Source of the DNA: an uncultured bacterium
GTDB lineage: Bacteria; Planctomycetota; Phycisphaerae; Phycisphaerales; SM1A02
Direction: 5' to 3'
NCBI GenBank assembly: GCA_903867275.1
Contig: CAIPQY010000545.1
Span: forward strand, 1 to 6,888
DNA: 6,888 nucleotides
Shown here: in pieces, positions 1 to 6,191 of the stretch
Layout: each line of letters opens with the position of its first letter
How positions within the stretch are numbered: the stretch's first letter is position 1
Position numbers and translations under genes: made by a program
Notes under the pieces: model-generated
Database searches by the model: none
The model's input: only the letters and a program-made list of their open reading frames with translations
Told to the model about the DNA's origin: nothing

Positions 1-428
1 CCAAGCAGCAGGACCAGAAGGATTCTCAACAGAAGGATCCGCAGGACCAAGCAGGCCAGGACCAGCAGAAAAAGGATCAGCCGAAGCCGAACCAAGCCGA
101 TCAGCAGCAGCAGGATTCCAAGCAGCAGCAGCAACAACAGCAACAGAACAAGGATCAGCAGAAGCCCGATCAGACCCAGCAGAACAAGCCGGAACCCAAG
201 CAGGCGAAGCCCGAGGATCAGAACAAGGATCAGTCACCCCAACAGGCACAGCCGCAACAGGCAGAACCCGGTCAGGCGCAGGGCGCAGAAATGAAGCAAG
301 GCAAGATGGATCGCACCCAGGCCGACCAGCTCCTGCAGATGGTTCGTGACAAGGAGAAGGAGCGCAACGCCGAAAAGAAGGCGCAACAGGCCAAGATCCG
401 TCCAACACCGGTGGATCGCGACTGGTAA
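1..428 (+). CDS. C-terminal tail of BatC-like / VWA-TPR protein (5' partial)
   Basis: The gene enters from outside the window; the first complete codon is at position 3 and the reading frame stays open for 141 codons to TAA at 426-428. The first 100 or so residues are a low-complexity hydrophilic linker made almost only of Gln, Lys, Asp, Pro, Asn and Ala. About two residues in five are Gln, with runs of Q4 (102-113) and Q8 (123-146). There is no aromatic residue until the final Trp. The last 40 residues change character to a charged amphipathic helix (QADQLLQMVRDKEKER) and end in DRDW. A charged linker, a short helix of the LLQ-x3-DKEKE type and a terminal DW/NW are typical of BatC TPR proteins, and of VWA-TPR fusions, in Bat operons. 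The BatD and BatE genes directly downstream support this. The VWA or TPR domains themselves are outside the window, so the choice between BatC and a BatB-BatC fusion is open. Confidence 0.75.
   Translation, partial: KQQDQKDSQQKDPQDQAGQDQQKKDQPKPNQADQQQQDSKQQQQQQQQNKDQQKPDQTQQNKPEPKQAKPEDQNKDQSPQQAQPQQAEPGQAQGAEMKQGKMDRTQADQLLQMVRDKEKERNAEKKAQQAKIRPTPVDRDW
123..233 (+). repeat. CAG/CAA trinucleotide tract and 15-bp duplicated coding segment
   Basis: Inside the BatC-like linker, 123-146 is eight consecutive Gln codons (CAG and CAA mixed). A 15-bp exact repeat, CAGAACAAGGATCAG, occurs at 144-158 and again at 219-233, in the same frame and encoding QNKDQ. A shorter CAG run lies at 102-113. These look like products of replication slippage or small duplications in a linker that tolerates length change. 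They are coding repeats, not a mobile or CRISPR element. Confidence 0.8.
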
Positions 429-434
429 TAGTGG

Positions 435-2267
435 ATGCGCCATATGTTCCGACTCACGCACATCCTTCCGATCGCCGCCCTGGTGGCCACCGCCTCGGCG
501 CAGACCGTGGACTTCCGCCTTCCAGAACGCGAAGGCTGGGTGGGCACGCCGCTGGTGCTGGAGGTCGAAGCGAACAATGTGCCCGATGCCGACGCCCCCA
601 CGGTGTCGGCCAGCCCCGACTTCGATGCGCGCGTGGATCCCACGCCGCGCCGCATGGAATGGCACCAGAGCATCAATGGCCGCTCCACAAGCCGCAGCTC
701 GCTGACATGGCGCGTGGAACTCACGCCCAAGCATGAAGGCACGCTGCAGACGCCGGTCGTGCAGCTCACCTCCAACGGACGCACCTGGCGCAGCAACAGC
801 GACACCGTGAAGGTGTCCAGCTCGCAGAGTGGCGAGACGCTGAAACTGGAGCTGCGCTCGCAGCCGGCCAACCCGTGGGTGGGCCAGAGCATCGAGCTCA
901 CGCTGCGCATCATGGTGCGCCCATTCAGCAGCCCACAGCACGGGGTGACGCTGGACGAGGCGCAGATGTGGCGCCTCATGGATGATCGCGGTTGCTCATG
1001 GGGCGTGCTGGAACCGCGCATCCGGGAGTTGTCGCAGTCGAACCGCCGCCCAGTGGGTCAGGAAGAGGTGATCGACGGCAAGACGTGGCTCGTGTACGAG
1101 ATCACCGCGCCGTTCACGCCCACCACGCCAGGCCCGATCGACCTCGGTGATCTGCGCATCAGCTGGCGCTACCCCACCGGCGTGTCGGTGGGCCGCGACT
1201 TCTTCGGATCCCCGGAACTCACGCTCAGCGGCGTGCGCCCCGTGACGGCGGCAACGCCCTCCACTGCCGTGATCGCCCGCGCACTGCCCGAGACCGGTCG
1301 CCCCGCGTCATTCCGCGGCGCGGTCGGCAACTTCGAGGTGCGCGCCAGCGCCAAGCCGACCGAAGTGGCGATGGGCGACCCGATCACGCTCAGCGTGTCG
1401 GTGGTGGATCTCAGTCGCGGTGGCAACGAGCTGAAGACGCTGCAACCCCCCACCATCGATCAGGCCTCGCTCGGCGGCGGTTTCCGCGTGCCGAGCGATC
1501 CGCTGGCCGGCACGGTGGATGGCAGCGTGAAGACCTTCACGCAGACCGTCCGCCCCACCAGCATCGATGTGAAGCAGATCCCGCCGATCGAGTTCACCTA
1601 CTTCGATCCGCAGCGCGGACAGTACGCCGTGGCACGCACGCAGCCGATCGACATCCGCGTGAGTCCCGCCGAGCGCCTGGGTGGCGACCGCATCGAGCGC
1701 AGCGCCACAGCCGCGACCAAGCCTGCCGCCACCACCCTCACCGAAGTCGAGGGCGGACTGCTCGCGAACGCCGCACCCACCAGCGACCTGCTGCAGGATC
1801 AGCGGCTGCGCGTCGGCGCGGGCGCCGTGTCGCTGCTGCTGGTGCCGCCTGCCCTCGCGCTGCTGGCGCTTGTCGTCCGCCGCCGCCGCGACGCATTGCT
1901 GATGGATGGCGGCCGTACGCGCGCCCTCGGAGCGCTGCGAAACGCGCGCGAAGCCGTCGCGCACGCCTCCGATGCCGCGGCCGTTGCCACAGCCATGTGC
2001 AACTACGTCGCCGATCGAACCAGCCACGCGGCGGGCACCATCACCCGCGGCCAGGCCGTGCAGTTGGCCGTGCAGGCAGGTGCCGATGACCAGCTGCGTC
2101 AGACGCTGGACGGGCTCCTGTCATCCGGTGAACGCGCCGCCTTCGCGCCAGATCGTGGCGGCGACGCGACCAATGCACGGCGCGATGCCGAAGCCTTGCT
2201 GCACAAGCTTGATCGACTGTCGTGGAAGCGCCGGAAGGCCGATGTGCTCGAGGAGGTCGCGTCGTGA
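435..2267 (+). CDS. batD: BatD-like membrane protein (Bat operon)
   Basis: This 610-residue protein has the layout of the BatD ('oxygen tolerance') family. A signal peptide spans about residues 1-22 (hydrophobic LPIAALVATA, then SAQ). A long extracytoplasmic region of beta-rich, Ig-like repeats follows to about 455. A single membrane helix at about 464-481 is followed by a VRRRR stop-transfer, and the C-terminal domain of about 125 residues is helical and cytoplasmic. Family-like motifs include FTPTTPGPIDLGDLRISW near 227-244, SFRGAVGNFEVRASAKPTEV near 292-311 and IPPIEFTYFDP near 382-392. BatD proteins are thought to form a membrane scaffold with the VWA proteins BatA/B and the TPR proteins BatC/E; the biochemical role is unsettled. 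The start lies 6 nt after the BatC stop with no Shine-Dalgarno, so translation is probably coupled. ATG 444 is an alternative start three codons in. The stop overlaps the next gene. Confidence 0.85.
   Translation: MRHMFRLTHILPIAALVATASAQTVDFRLPEREGWVGTPLVLEVEANNVPDADAPTVSASPDFDARVDPTPRRMEWHQSINGRSTSRSSLTWRVELTPKHEGTLQTPVVQLTSNGRTWRSNSDTVKVSSSQSGETLKLELRSQPANPWVGQSIELTLRIMVRPFSSPQHGVTLDEAQMWRLMDDRGCSWGVLEPRIRELSQSNRRPVGQEEVIDGKTWLVYEITAPFTPTTPGPIDLGDLRISWRYPTGVSVGRDFFGSPELTLSGVRPVTAATPSTAVIARALPETGRPASFRGAVGNFEVRASAKPTEVAMGDPITLSVSVVDLSRGGNELKTLQPPTIDQASLGGGFRVPSDPLAGTVDGSVKTFTQTVRPTSIDVKQIPPIEFTYFDPQRGQYAVARTQPIDIRVSPAERLGGDRIERSATAATKPAATTLTEVEGGLLANAAPTSDLLQDQRLRVGAGAVSLLLVPPALALLALVVRRRRDALLMDGGRTRALGALRNAREAVAHASDAAAVATAMCNYVADRTSHAAGTITRGQAVQLAVQAGADDQLRQTLDGLLSSGERAAFAPDRGGDATNARRDAEALLHKLDRLSWKRRKADVLEEVAS
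2251..2256 (+). promoter_or_regulatory. Shine-Dalgarno AGGAGG for the BatE-like gene
   Basis: AGGAGG lies inside the last codons of batD, 7 nt upstream of GTG 2264. It decides the start of the next gene: the GTG is followed at once by a signal peptide, while the in-frame extension further upstream (to 2222) would put an arginine-rich stretch before it. Confidence 0.8.
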
Positions 2268-3076
2268 AGCATTGCCTCGCCATCCTTCTCGCCTGCATGG
2301 CGCTTGTCACGCCGCGCGCTTCGGCGGCCGACGATGCCGGCACACTTGCCGATGCACAGGCCAGTTACGACCGTGGCGTGGAACTGCAGCGCACCAACGC
2401 CACCGCAGCGAACGCCGAGTTCGAGAAGGCCGCAAAGGGCTTCGGTGAGCTGGTGGATCAAGGCGCCGTGAACGGACCCCTGCTCTACAACCTGGGCAAC
2501 GCACAGATGCAGCTTGGCCAAACCGGCGCGGCCATCGGCAACTACCTGAAGGCGCAGCGCCTGATGCCTGGCGACAGTCGTCTCCAAGCCAACCTGGCCC
2601 ATGCCCGCTCCCTGGTGAAGGATCGCTTCGATCGCGGCAATGGACTGCTGCTCGAGGATGTGGCTGGATGGTGGCATTTGCTGCCACAGAAGAGTCGCTT
2701 CACGCTTGCCATCTGCATGTGGCTGACTGCCTGGGGCATCGTGATCGTGCGATTGCTGGCCCCGTCGCTGCTTGCAGGGCGAATGCAGCGCGTGGCCGTG
2801 CCCGCCGCGTGGATGCTCGGCATTCTGGGCGCCATCTTCACGGCCACCGTGGGCGTGGACATCGCCGCGCCGGCGTGGCGTCCACAGGGCGTCACCGTGG
2901 CCGATGGCGTGGTGGTGCGCAAGGGCAACGGCGACGGCTTCGAGCCCGCCTTCACGCAGCCTCTCTCCCAGGGCGTGGAATTCCGCGTGCTGGAAGAGCG
3001 GCCCGGCTGGATCCAGATCCGCCTGCCGGACGGCAAGAGCGGCTGGATCAAGGCCTTGCAGGCCAGCACGGCCTGA
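2264..3076 (+). CDS. batE: BatE-like TPR / SH3 membrane protein
   Basis: The start is GTG 2264, giving 270 residues, chosen for the AGGAGG 7 nt upstream and the signal peptide that begins immediately (about residues 1-21, ending ASA). The GTG overlaps the batD stop (GTGA), a classic coupling arrangement. Residues 30-110 form about two TPR-like helical pairs, with the hallmark YNLGNA at 75-80 and a second helix ending KAQRLMPGD. Two hydrophobic helices follow at about 147-165 and 177-200. Residues 205-266 are a bacterial SH3-type domain with VVVRKGNGDGF, LEERPGWIQIRLPDGKSGWIK. A TPR before two membrane helices and a C-terminal SH3 is common for BatE in Bat operons. The TPR would face the periplasm if the signal peptide is cleaved, and so would the SH3 domain after two further membrane passes. 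The likely role is as an assembly or docking partner for BatD; direct function is not known. Confidence 0.82.
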   Translation: MKHCLAILLACMALVTPRASAADDAGTLADAQASYDRGVELQRTNATAANAEFEKAAKGFGELVDQGAVNGPLLYNLGNAQMQLGQTGAAIGNYLKAQRLMPGDSRLQANLAHARSLVKDRFDRGNGLLLEDVAGWWHLLPQKSRFTLAICMWLTAWGIVIVRLLAPSLLAGRMQRVAVPAAWMLGILGAIFTATVGVDIAAPAWRPQGVTVADGVVVRKGNGDGFEPAFTQPLSQGVEFRVLEERPGWIQIRLPDGKSGWIKALQASTA

Positions 3077-3092
3077 GACACCGCGCGCCGGA

Positions 3093-3110
3093 TGTGTCCA
3101 AAGTGTGTCC
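3093..3110 (+). repeat. Direct repeat TGTGTCC x2, 11-bp period
   Basis: TGTGTCC occurs at 3093-3099 and 3104-3110, one helical turn apart, between the batE stop and the WYL gene. Spacing of 11 bp places both copies on the same DNA face, as for some activator or repressor sites, but two 7-mers could also arise by chance. Confidence 0.35.
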
Positions 3111-3113
3111 CCG

Positions 3114-3138
3114 CGGGGCTGACATCATGTCGGCCCCG
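3114..3138. terminator. Strong hairpin downstream of batE (terminator or operator)
   Basis: CGGGGCTGACAT at 3114-3125 and ATGTCGGCCCCG at 3127-3138 pair along their length, with a single G-T wobble. Because only one base separates the arms, the innermost pairs would open into a loop of about 5-7 nt. It sits 37 nt after the batE stop. There is no U-tract, so if it terminates transcription it does so without the classic intrinsic signature. The near-perfect dyad could equally be a protein binding site ahead of the regulator gene. Confidence 0.6.
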
Positions 3139-3180
3139 AGCCCTTCCGGAGTGCTCCACAACCCGCGGCCGCACCGACCC

Positions 3181-3202
3181 CACGCGCCCATAGACTCGCG
3201 TG
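3181..3202 (+). promoter_or_regulatory. Putative promoter -10 box inside an inverted repeat, upstream of WYL gene
   Basis: TAGACT at 3191-3196 resembles a -10 box and lies 21 nt upstream of the WYL start. It is bracketed by CACGCG (3181-3186) and CGCGTG (3197-3202), perfect 6-bp inverted half-sites separated by 10 bp. I see no convincing -35 element. A dyad over the -10 region is a usual layout for autorepression, so this is a candidate operator; the short half-sites in GC-rich DNA leave a real chance of coincidence. Confidence 0.35.
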
Positions 3203-3205
3203 CAC

Positions 3206-3210
3206 GGAGG
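3206..3210 (+). promoter_or_regulatory. Shine-Dalgarno GGAGG for the WYL regulator
   Basis: GGAGG lies 7 nt upstream of ATG 3218 and selects that start over the in-frame GTG at 3200, which would place the ribosome site inside the coding region. Confidence 0.8.
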
Positions 3211-3217
3211 TTGTCGC

Positions 3218-4288
3218 ATGAGCACAAGCAAGCGCAAGCGCGGGGTTCGATCAACGCAGAAGGCCGTGGCCGACCGCCACATGGAGATCCGCCTCGCAGC
3301 CGAGCAAGGTCAGGGCGATCTGGTCAACTGGATCTGCGATCGCTTCGGCTTCGGCCTGCGCACCGCGCGCCGGGACCTGAAGGCCATCCAGAAAAACGAC
3401 CCCACCTGGTGGAAGAAGAACATCGTGTCCATGCGCGGACTGGTGAACGGCCGCAGCGCTCCCGATGGCCACATGCCCGAGCGCCCCGAACTGCAGGAAG
3501 CGATCGCGGGCGTGGTGGTGCTCGAGAAACTCACGGGCGGCATGCTCAGCATCGCCCGCCGCGACGCCTCGCGCGCAGCCAAGCAGACCGAGCGCCTGCT
3601 GAATCCGGCCGACGAAGCCAACGTGCGCCAGCTGCGCCGCTTCATCCAGCTGCGCCACCAGCCCACGCGCATCACCGAACAGCAGACCGAAGCCTTCGCC
3701 CGCATCGTGGAGGCGCACCTGAAGGGCCAGGCGGTCAGCATCTCGTATTCGACGATCGACGAAGTGGCGCGTCCCGACGCGGCACCAGGCAAGGCGCGCA
3801 AGGCGGCTCCAGCGCGGCTGGTTGGCCCCGTGTGCCTGTTCCACGCCAAGCGCAGCTGGTACCTGCTCGGCAAGGTGCTTGACGGCAAGAGCAAGGGCGA
3901 ACTGCGGCAGTTCAAGCTGGCACGCATCGAGCGCACCGCCACGAGCACCACCGCCTTCAAGGCCCCGACCGACTTCGAGCTGGATACGCATCTGCGCGGC
4001 GCCTGGGAGCTGTTCAGCAAGGACGCCAATCGCGACCAGCAGCTGAAGGTGGTCGTGGAATTCGACAAGCTGTTCAGCAAGAACATCGTGGAAACGATGT
4101 GGCACAGCACGCAGACCACGGAAGCGCTGCCTGACGGAGGCGTGCGCTTCACGGCCACCGTGAACGGCTACGACGAGATCCTGTGGTGGATCCTGCAGAT
4201 GGGTTCGCACGCGCGGGTGATCTCGCCGCCCGAACTGCAGGCGCTGGTGGCGCGCGAACTGGAAGCCACGCGCCGGCTGTACGCCTGA
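3218..4288 (+). CDS. WYL-domain transcriptional regulator
   Basis: This 356-residue protein starts with a basic tail (MSTSKRKRGVRS). Residues about 20-60 form a DeoR-like winged-helix or HTH region, with a likely recognition helix in FGLRTARRDLKAI. A helical linker rich in Arg follows (about 90-150). The WYL domain spans about 160-245 and has the signature core RSWYLLGKV (212-220) and the strand QFKLARIER (231-239), corresponding to the family's frldRi segment. The C-terminal WCX-type extension ends WILQMGSHARVISPPEL (334-350) and an amphipathic helix. WYL regulators bind DNA through the HTH and use the WYL domain to sense a ligand, in several cases nucleic acid or nucleotides; the ligand here is unknown. 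A basic Pro/Ala/Lys-rich insert (about 185-200) precedes the WYL core. The gene has its own upstream gap with a candidate operator and is followed 11 nt later by a GNAT gene. Confidence 0.88.
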   Translation: MSTSKRKRGVRSTQKAVADRHMEIRLAAEQGQGDLVNWICDRFGFGLRTARRDLKAIQKNDPTWWKKNIVSMRGLVNGRSAPDGHMPERPELQEAIAGVVVLEKLTGGMLSIARRDASRAAKQTERLLNPADEANVRQLRRFIQLRHQPTRITEQQTEAFARIVEAHLKGQAVSISYSTIDEVARPDAAPGKARKAAPARLVGPVCLFHAKRSWYLLGKVLDGKSKGELRQFKLARIERTATSTTAFKAPTDFELDTHLRGAWELFSKDANRDQQLKVVVEFDKLFSKNIVETMWHSTQTTEALPDGGVRFTATVNGYDEILWWILQMGSHARVISPPELQALVARELEATRRLYA

Positions 4289-4299
4289 CCGACCACCTC

Positions 4300-4821
4300 A
4301 TGCAGCCTGCACCGCACGCACAGGTCAACATCCGCGAGGCGCTCGAGCATGATCTCGAGGCGATTCGCGAGATCTACAACGCGTCCATCCCTTCGGGCAT
4401 GGCCACCGCCGACCTCACGCCGCAGACCCTGGAGGCGCGTCAGGCGTGGTGGCGGGATCGCGATCTGCGACGCCGCCCCGTGCTGGTGGCGACCGACGAT
4501 GCCGGAACCGTGATCGCGTGGGGCAGCTTCTCCGACTTCAAGCCGCGCGCGGCTTACGCGCCCTGCGCCGAGATCAGCGTGTACGTGGCACCTGCCGCCG
4601 CAGGTCGCGGCGTTGGCCAGCGCATGCTGGATGCGCTGCTGGCGATCGCGCCCGGGTCCGGCATCGATCGCATCCTGGCCATCTGCTTCGCGCACAACGA
4701 ACCAAGCCTGCGACTGTTCCGATCCCGTGGGTTCGAGCCGTGGGGCAGCCTGCCGGAAGCGTGCGACATGCGCGGCACCCGGCGCAGCGTGACGATCCTT
4801 GGGCTGGCGATGGGTGCTTGA
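4300..4821 (+). CDS. GNAT family N-acetyltransferase (PAT/MnaT-like)
   Basis: This 173-residue protein has the GNAT fold layout of the phosphinothricin / L-amino-acid acetyltransferase group. It opens with VNIREALEHDLEAIREIYN, has PVLVATDDAGTVIAWGSF (60-77) for strands 2-3, EISVYVAPAAAGRGVGQRML (91-110) for the acetyl-CoA binding strand and motif A, and AHNEPSLRLFRSRGFEPWG (131-149) for the C-terminal helix and strand. Enzymes of this group transfer acetyl from acetyl-CoA to small amines such as amino acids, methionine sulfoximine or phosphinothricin; the substrate here cannot be read from sequence. Motif A normally starts with R or Q three residues before the first Gly of GxG; here that position is Ala (A101). 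ATG 4300 fits the family N-terminus; the frame is open upstream into the WYL gene but that extension has no homology-like content. There is no Shine-Dalgarno, so expression is probably coupled to the WYL gene. Confidence 0.87.
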   Translation: MQPAPHAQVNIREALEHDLEAIREIYNASIPSGMATADLTPQTLEARQAWWRDRDLRRRPVLVATDDAGTVIAWGSFSDFKPRAAYAPCAEISVYVAPAAAGRGVGQRMLDALLAIAPGSGIDRILAICFAHNEPSLRLFRSRGFEPWGSLPEACDMRGTRRSVTILGLAMGA

Positions 4822-4843
4822 GCGACGTTTCCGCCCGCGCTGC

Positions 4844-4852
4844 TGCTACCTT
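4844..4852 (+). promoter_or_regulatory. Putative extended -10 box TGCTACCTT, patatin gene
   Basis: TGCTACCTT has the extended -10 pattern TGn-TAnnnT and ends 18 nt before ATG 4871, so a transcript starting about 7 nt downstream would carry a leader of roughly a dozen bases. No Shine-Dalgarno is present and no good -35 is seen at 17 bp. A similar TGCTAnnnT precedes the PH-domain gene, which raises the chance that it is real. Confidence 0.35.
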
Positions 4853-4870
4853 ACATGTCGGTTCCCGCCA

Positions 4871-6142
4871 ATGAAGTCGCTCCCTCGCGCCATCTCCATG
4901 CTCCGTTCCGTGCCATGGCGTTTCACCGCCGTGATCTTCGTGAGCGGCGCTGCGTGCATGGCCCTCGCGCTCGGATTGGCGCTGCTGTACGCCTGGCACA
5001 CGCCGCCAGGGCGCATGCCCGATCGCGAACCGGAGGACAACGCCGAATTGCTGCTGGAACGCGCGCAACACTTCCAGGAGGCGCTGCAGCAGAGTCTGGC
5101 GGATCGAGAGCGGCTGGTCGAATCCGTGCACGCCATTCAGGCGCGCAACCCCGACTACACCGTCGACTTCCTGATCCTGTCTGGCGGCGGCGACATGGGC
5201 GCGTTCGCCTCGGGGTTCCTGCGCGGCTGGTCGAAGGCGCCGCCCGGACCGCTTGCGCGACCCGTCTTCGAGGGCGTTTCGGGCGTGAGCACCGGTGGCT
5301 TCATCGCGCCGGCCGCATTTCTCGGCACCACGAACGATGACGAAGCGATCGACGCGGTGTTCCGAAGTCCCAAGCCCGACTGGGTGATGCCGCGCGGCAT
5401 GCTGTTCTTCCACCCGGACAACGCGAGTCTGGCCCACATTCCCGGGCTTGAGCGGGAGATCCATGCCTACATCGATCTGCCGTTCGCGCAGCGGATCGTC
5501 GATGCGGGTGCCTCGGGGCGCCAACTGCTGATTCAGGCCACCGACGCCGACGAAGCCGCATCGCACAGGTTCGACTGCGTGGCGATCGCCCGCAAGGCGG
5601 TGCAGACGGGAGATATCGAGCCACTCAGGCACGTGCTGCTCGCCACAAGCGCCGTGCCTGGCGTGTTTGCCCCACAGTTGATCGAGGACGACCTGCTCGT
5701 CGACGGCGTGCTCACCGGCAACATCTTCTACGGCTTCTACGACGGCGTGCTGGGCAAGGGCGAGACCTTCGGCGCCATGTGGAAGAAGCGCTATCCCGAC
5801 GCGCCGATTCCGAAGATCCGCTACTGGGTGATCATGAACGAGTACCTGAAGGCCCCGACGATGATCGTGCAGCCCAAGTGGCTGTCCATCGCGATGCGCA
5901 GCCTGAAGATCGCCACGCGCTCGTTCACCGAACTCACGCTTCGGCACCTGTTCCTGTTCGCCGAGGTGAACCGACTGCGCGGCGACGGCGAGTGCGAGGT
6001 GCGATGGGTCGCGGTGCCGCCAACCTGGATGCCACCCGATCCGGATGCCGCACACTTCAACGCTGACACCATGCGATCACTCTCGGATCTCGGCCAACGC
6101 ATGGGCGCGGATCCGAACTCGTGGCACGCCGAGTCGCCGTGA
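4871..6142 (+). CDS. Membrane-anchored patatin-like phospholipase
   Basis: This 423-residue protein has one N-terminal membrane helix (about 18-41) after a basic segment, then a charged helix (about 52-90) and a patatin domain (about 98-290). The domain shows the glycine-rich oxyanion loop SGGGDMGAF (104-112), the nucleophile elbow GVSTGG (138-143, Ser140), the LLATSAVPGVFAP segment (256-268) and the catalytic Asp of VDG (Asp278). Patatins are Ser-Asp dyad acyl hydrolases acting on phospholipids or other acyl esters; the anchor and active-site position suggest action at the membrane, with sidedness unresolved. The loop carries DM where most family members have A-R/K. About 130 residues after the Asp are of no recognised domain. 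ATG 4871 is chosen because it precedes the basic-hydrophobic anchor; the longer in-frame extension (from 4799) overlaps the GNAT gene and is Arg/Cys-rich. The gene lies 49 nt after the GNAT stop and 49 nt before the PH-domain gene. Confidence 0.87.
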   Translation: MKSLPRAISMLRSVPWRFTAVIFVSGAACMALALGLALLYAWHTPPGRMPDREPEDNAELLLERAQHFQEALQQSLADRERLVESVHAIQARNPDYTVDFLILSGGGDMGAFASGFLRGWSKAPPGPLARPVFEGVSGVSTGGFIAPAAFLGTTNDDEAIDAVFRSPKPDWVMPRGMLFFHPDNASLAHIPGLEREIHAYIDLPFAQRIVDAGASGRQLLIQATDADEAASHRFDCVAIARKAVQTGDIEPLRHVLLATSAVPGVFAPQLIEDDLLVDGVLTGNIFYGFYDGVLGKGETFGAMWKKRYPDAPIPKIRYWVIMNEYLKAPTMIVQPKWLSIAMRSLKIATRSFTELTLRHLFLFAEVNRLRGDGECEVRWVAVPPTWMPPDPDAAHFNADTMRSLSDLGQRMGADPNSWHAESP

Positions 6143-6173
6143 GCCGAGGCACGGGCCGCGCTGTTCGCGCCAG

Positions 6174-6182
6174 TGCTAGCCT
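6174..6182 (+). promoter_or_regulatory. Putative extended -10 box TGCTAGCCT, PH-domain gene
   Basis: TGCTAGCCT matches the TGn-TAnnnT pattern and ends only 9 nt before ATG 6192. Transcription initiating about 7 nt after the box would start at or next to the start codon, implying a leaderless message. No Shine-Dalgarno is present. No clear -35 hexamer is seen. Confidence 0.4.
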
Positions 6183-6191
6183 GTCGCGACC

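Noticed and set aside
102..158. CAG/CAA repeats as a possible CRISPR or satellite array
   Set aside because: The repeats are in frame, encode poly-Gln, and have no regular spacer structure.
135..428. Possible surface adhesin or prion-like protein because of the Gln tract
   Set aside because: The abundant Lys and Asp, the charged terminal helix and the neighbouring BatD and BatE genes fit a BatC-type linker better.
2668..3882. 404-codon + strand frame spanning batE, the gap and the WYL gene
   Set aside because: It crosses two real genes in another frame, and its product is Arg/Pro/His-rich low-quality sequence.
3251..4210. 319-codon minus-strand frame antisense to the WYL gene
   Set aside because: Shadow of the WYL coding sequence; composition is His/Leu/Arg-rich without family features.
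4855..5340. Alternative start ATG 4855 just after the TGCTACCTT box
   Set aside because: It opens a different frame giving a His/Arg-rich product with no domain, while ATG 4871 begins the patatin with its membrane anchor.
4574..6055. 493-codon open frame on the minus strand across the GNAT and patatin genes
   Set aside because: It is antisense to two well-supported genes with clear catalytic motifs. The translation is His/Arg/Gly-rich with no recognisable domain, as expected for the mirror of a high-GC codon bias.
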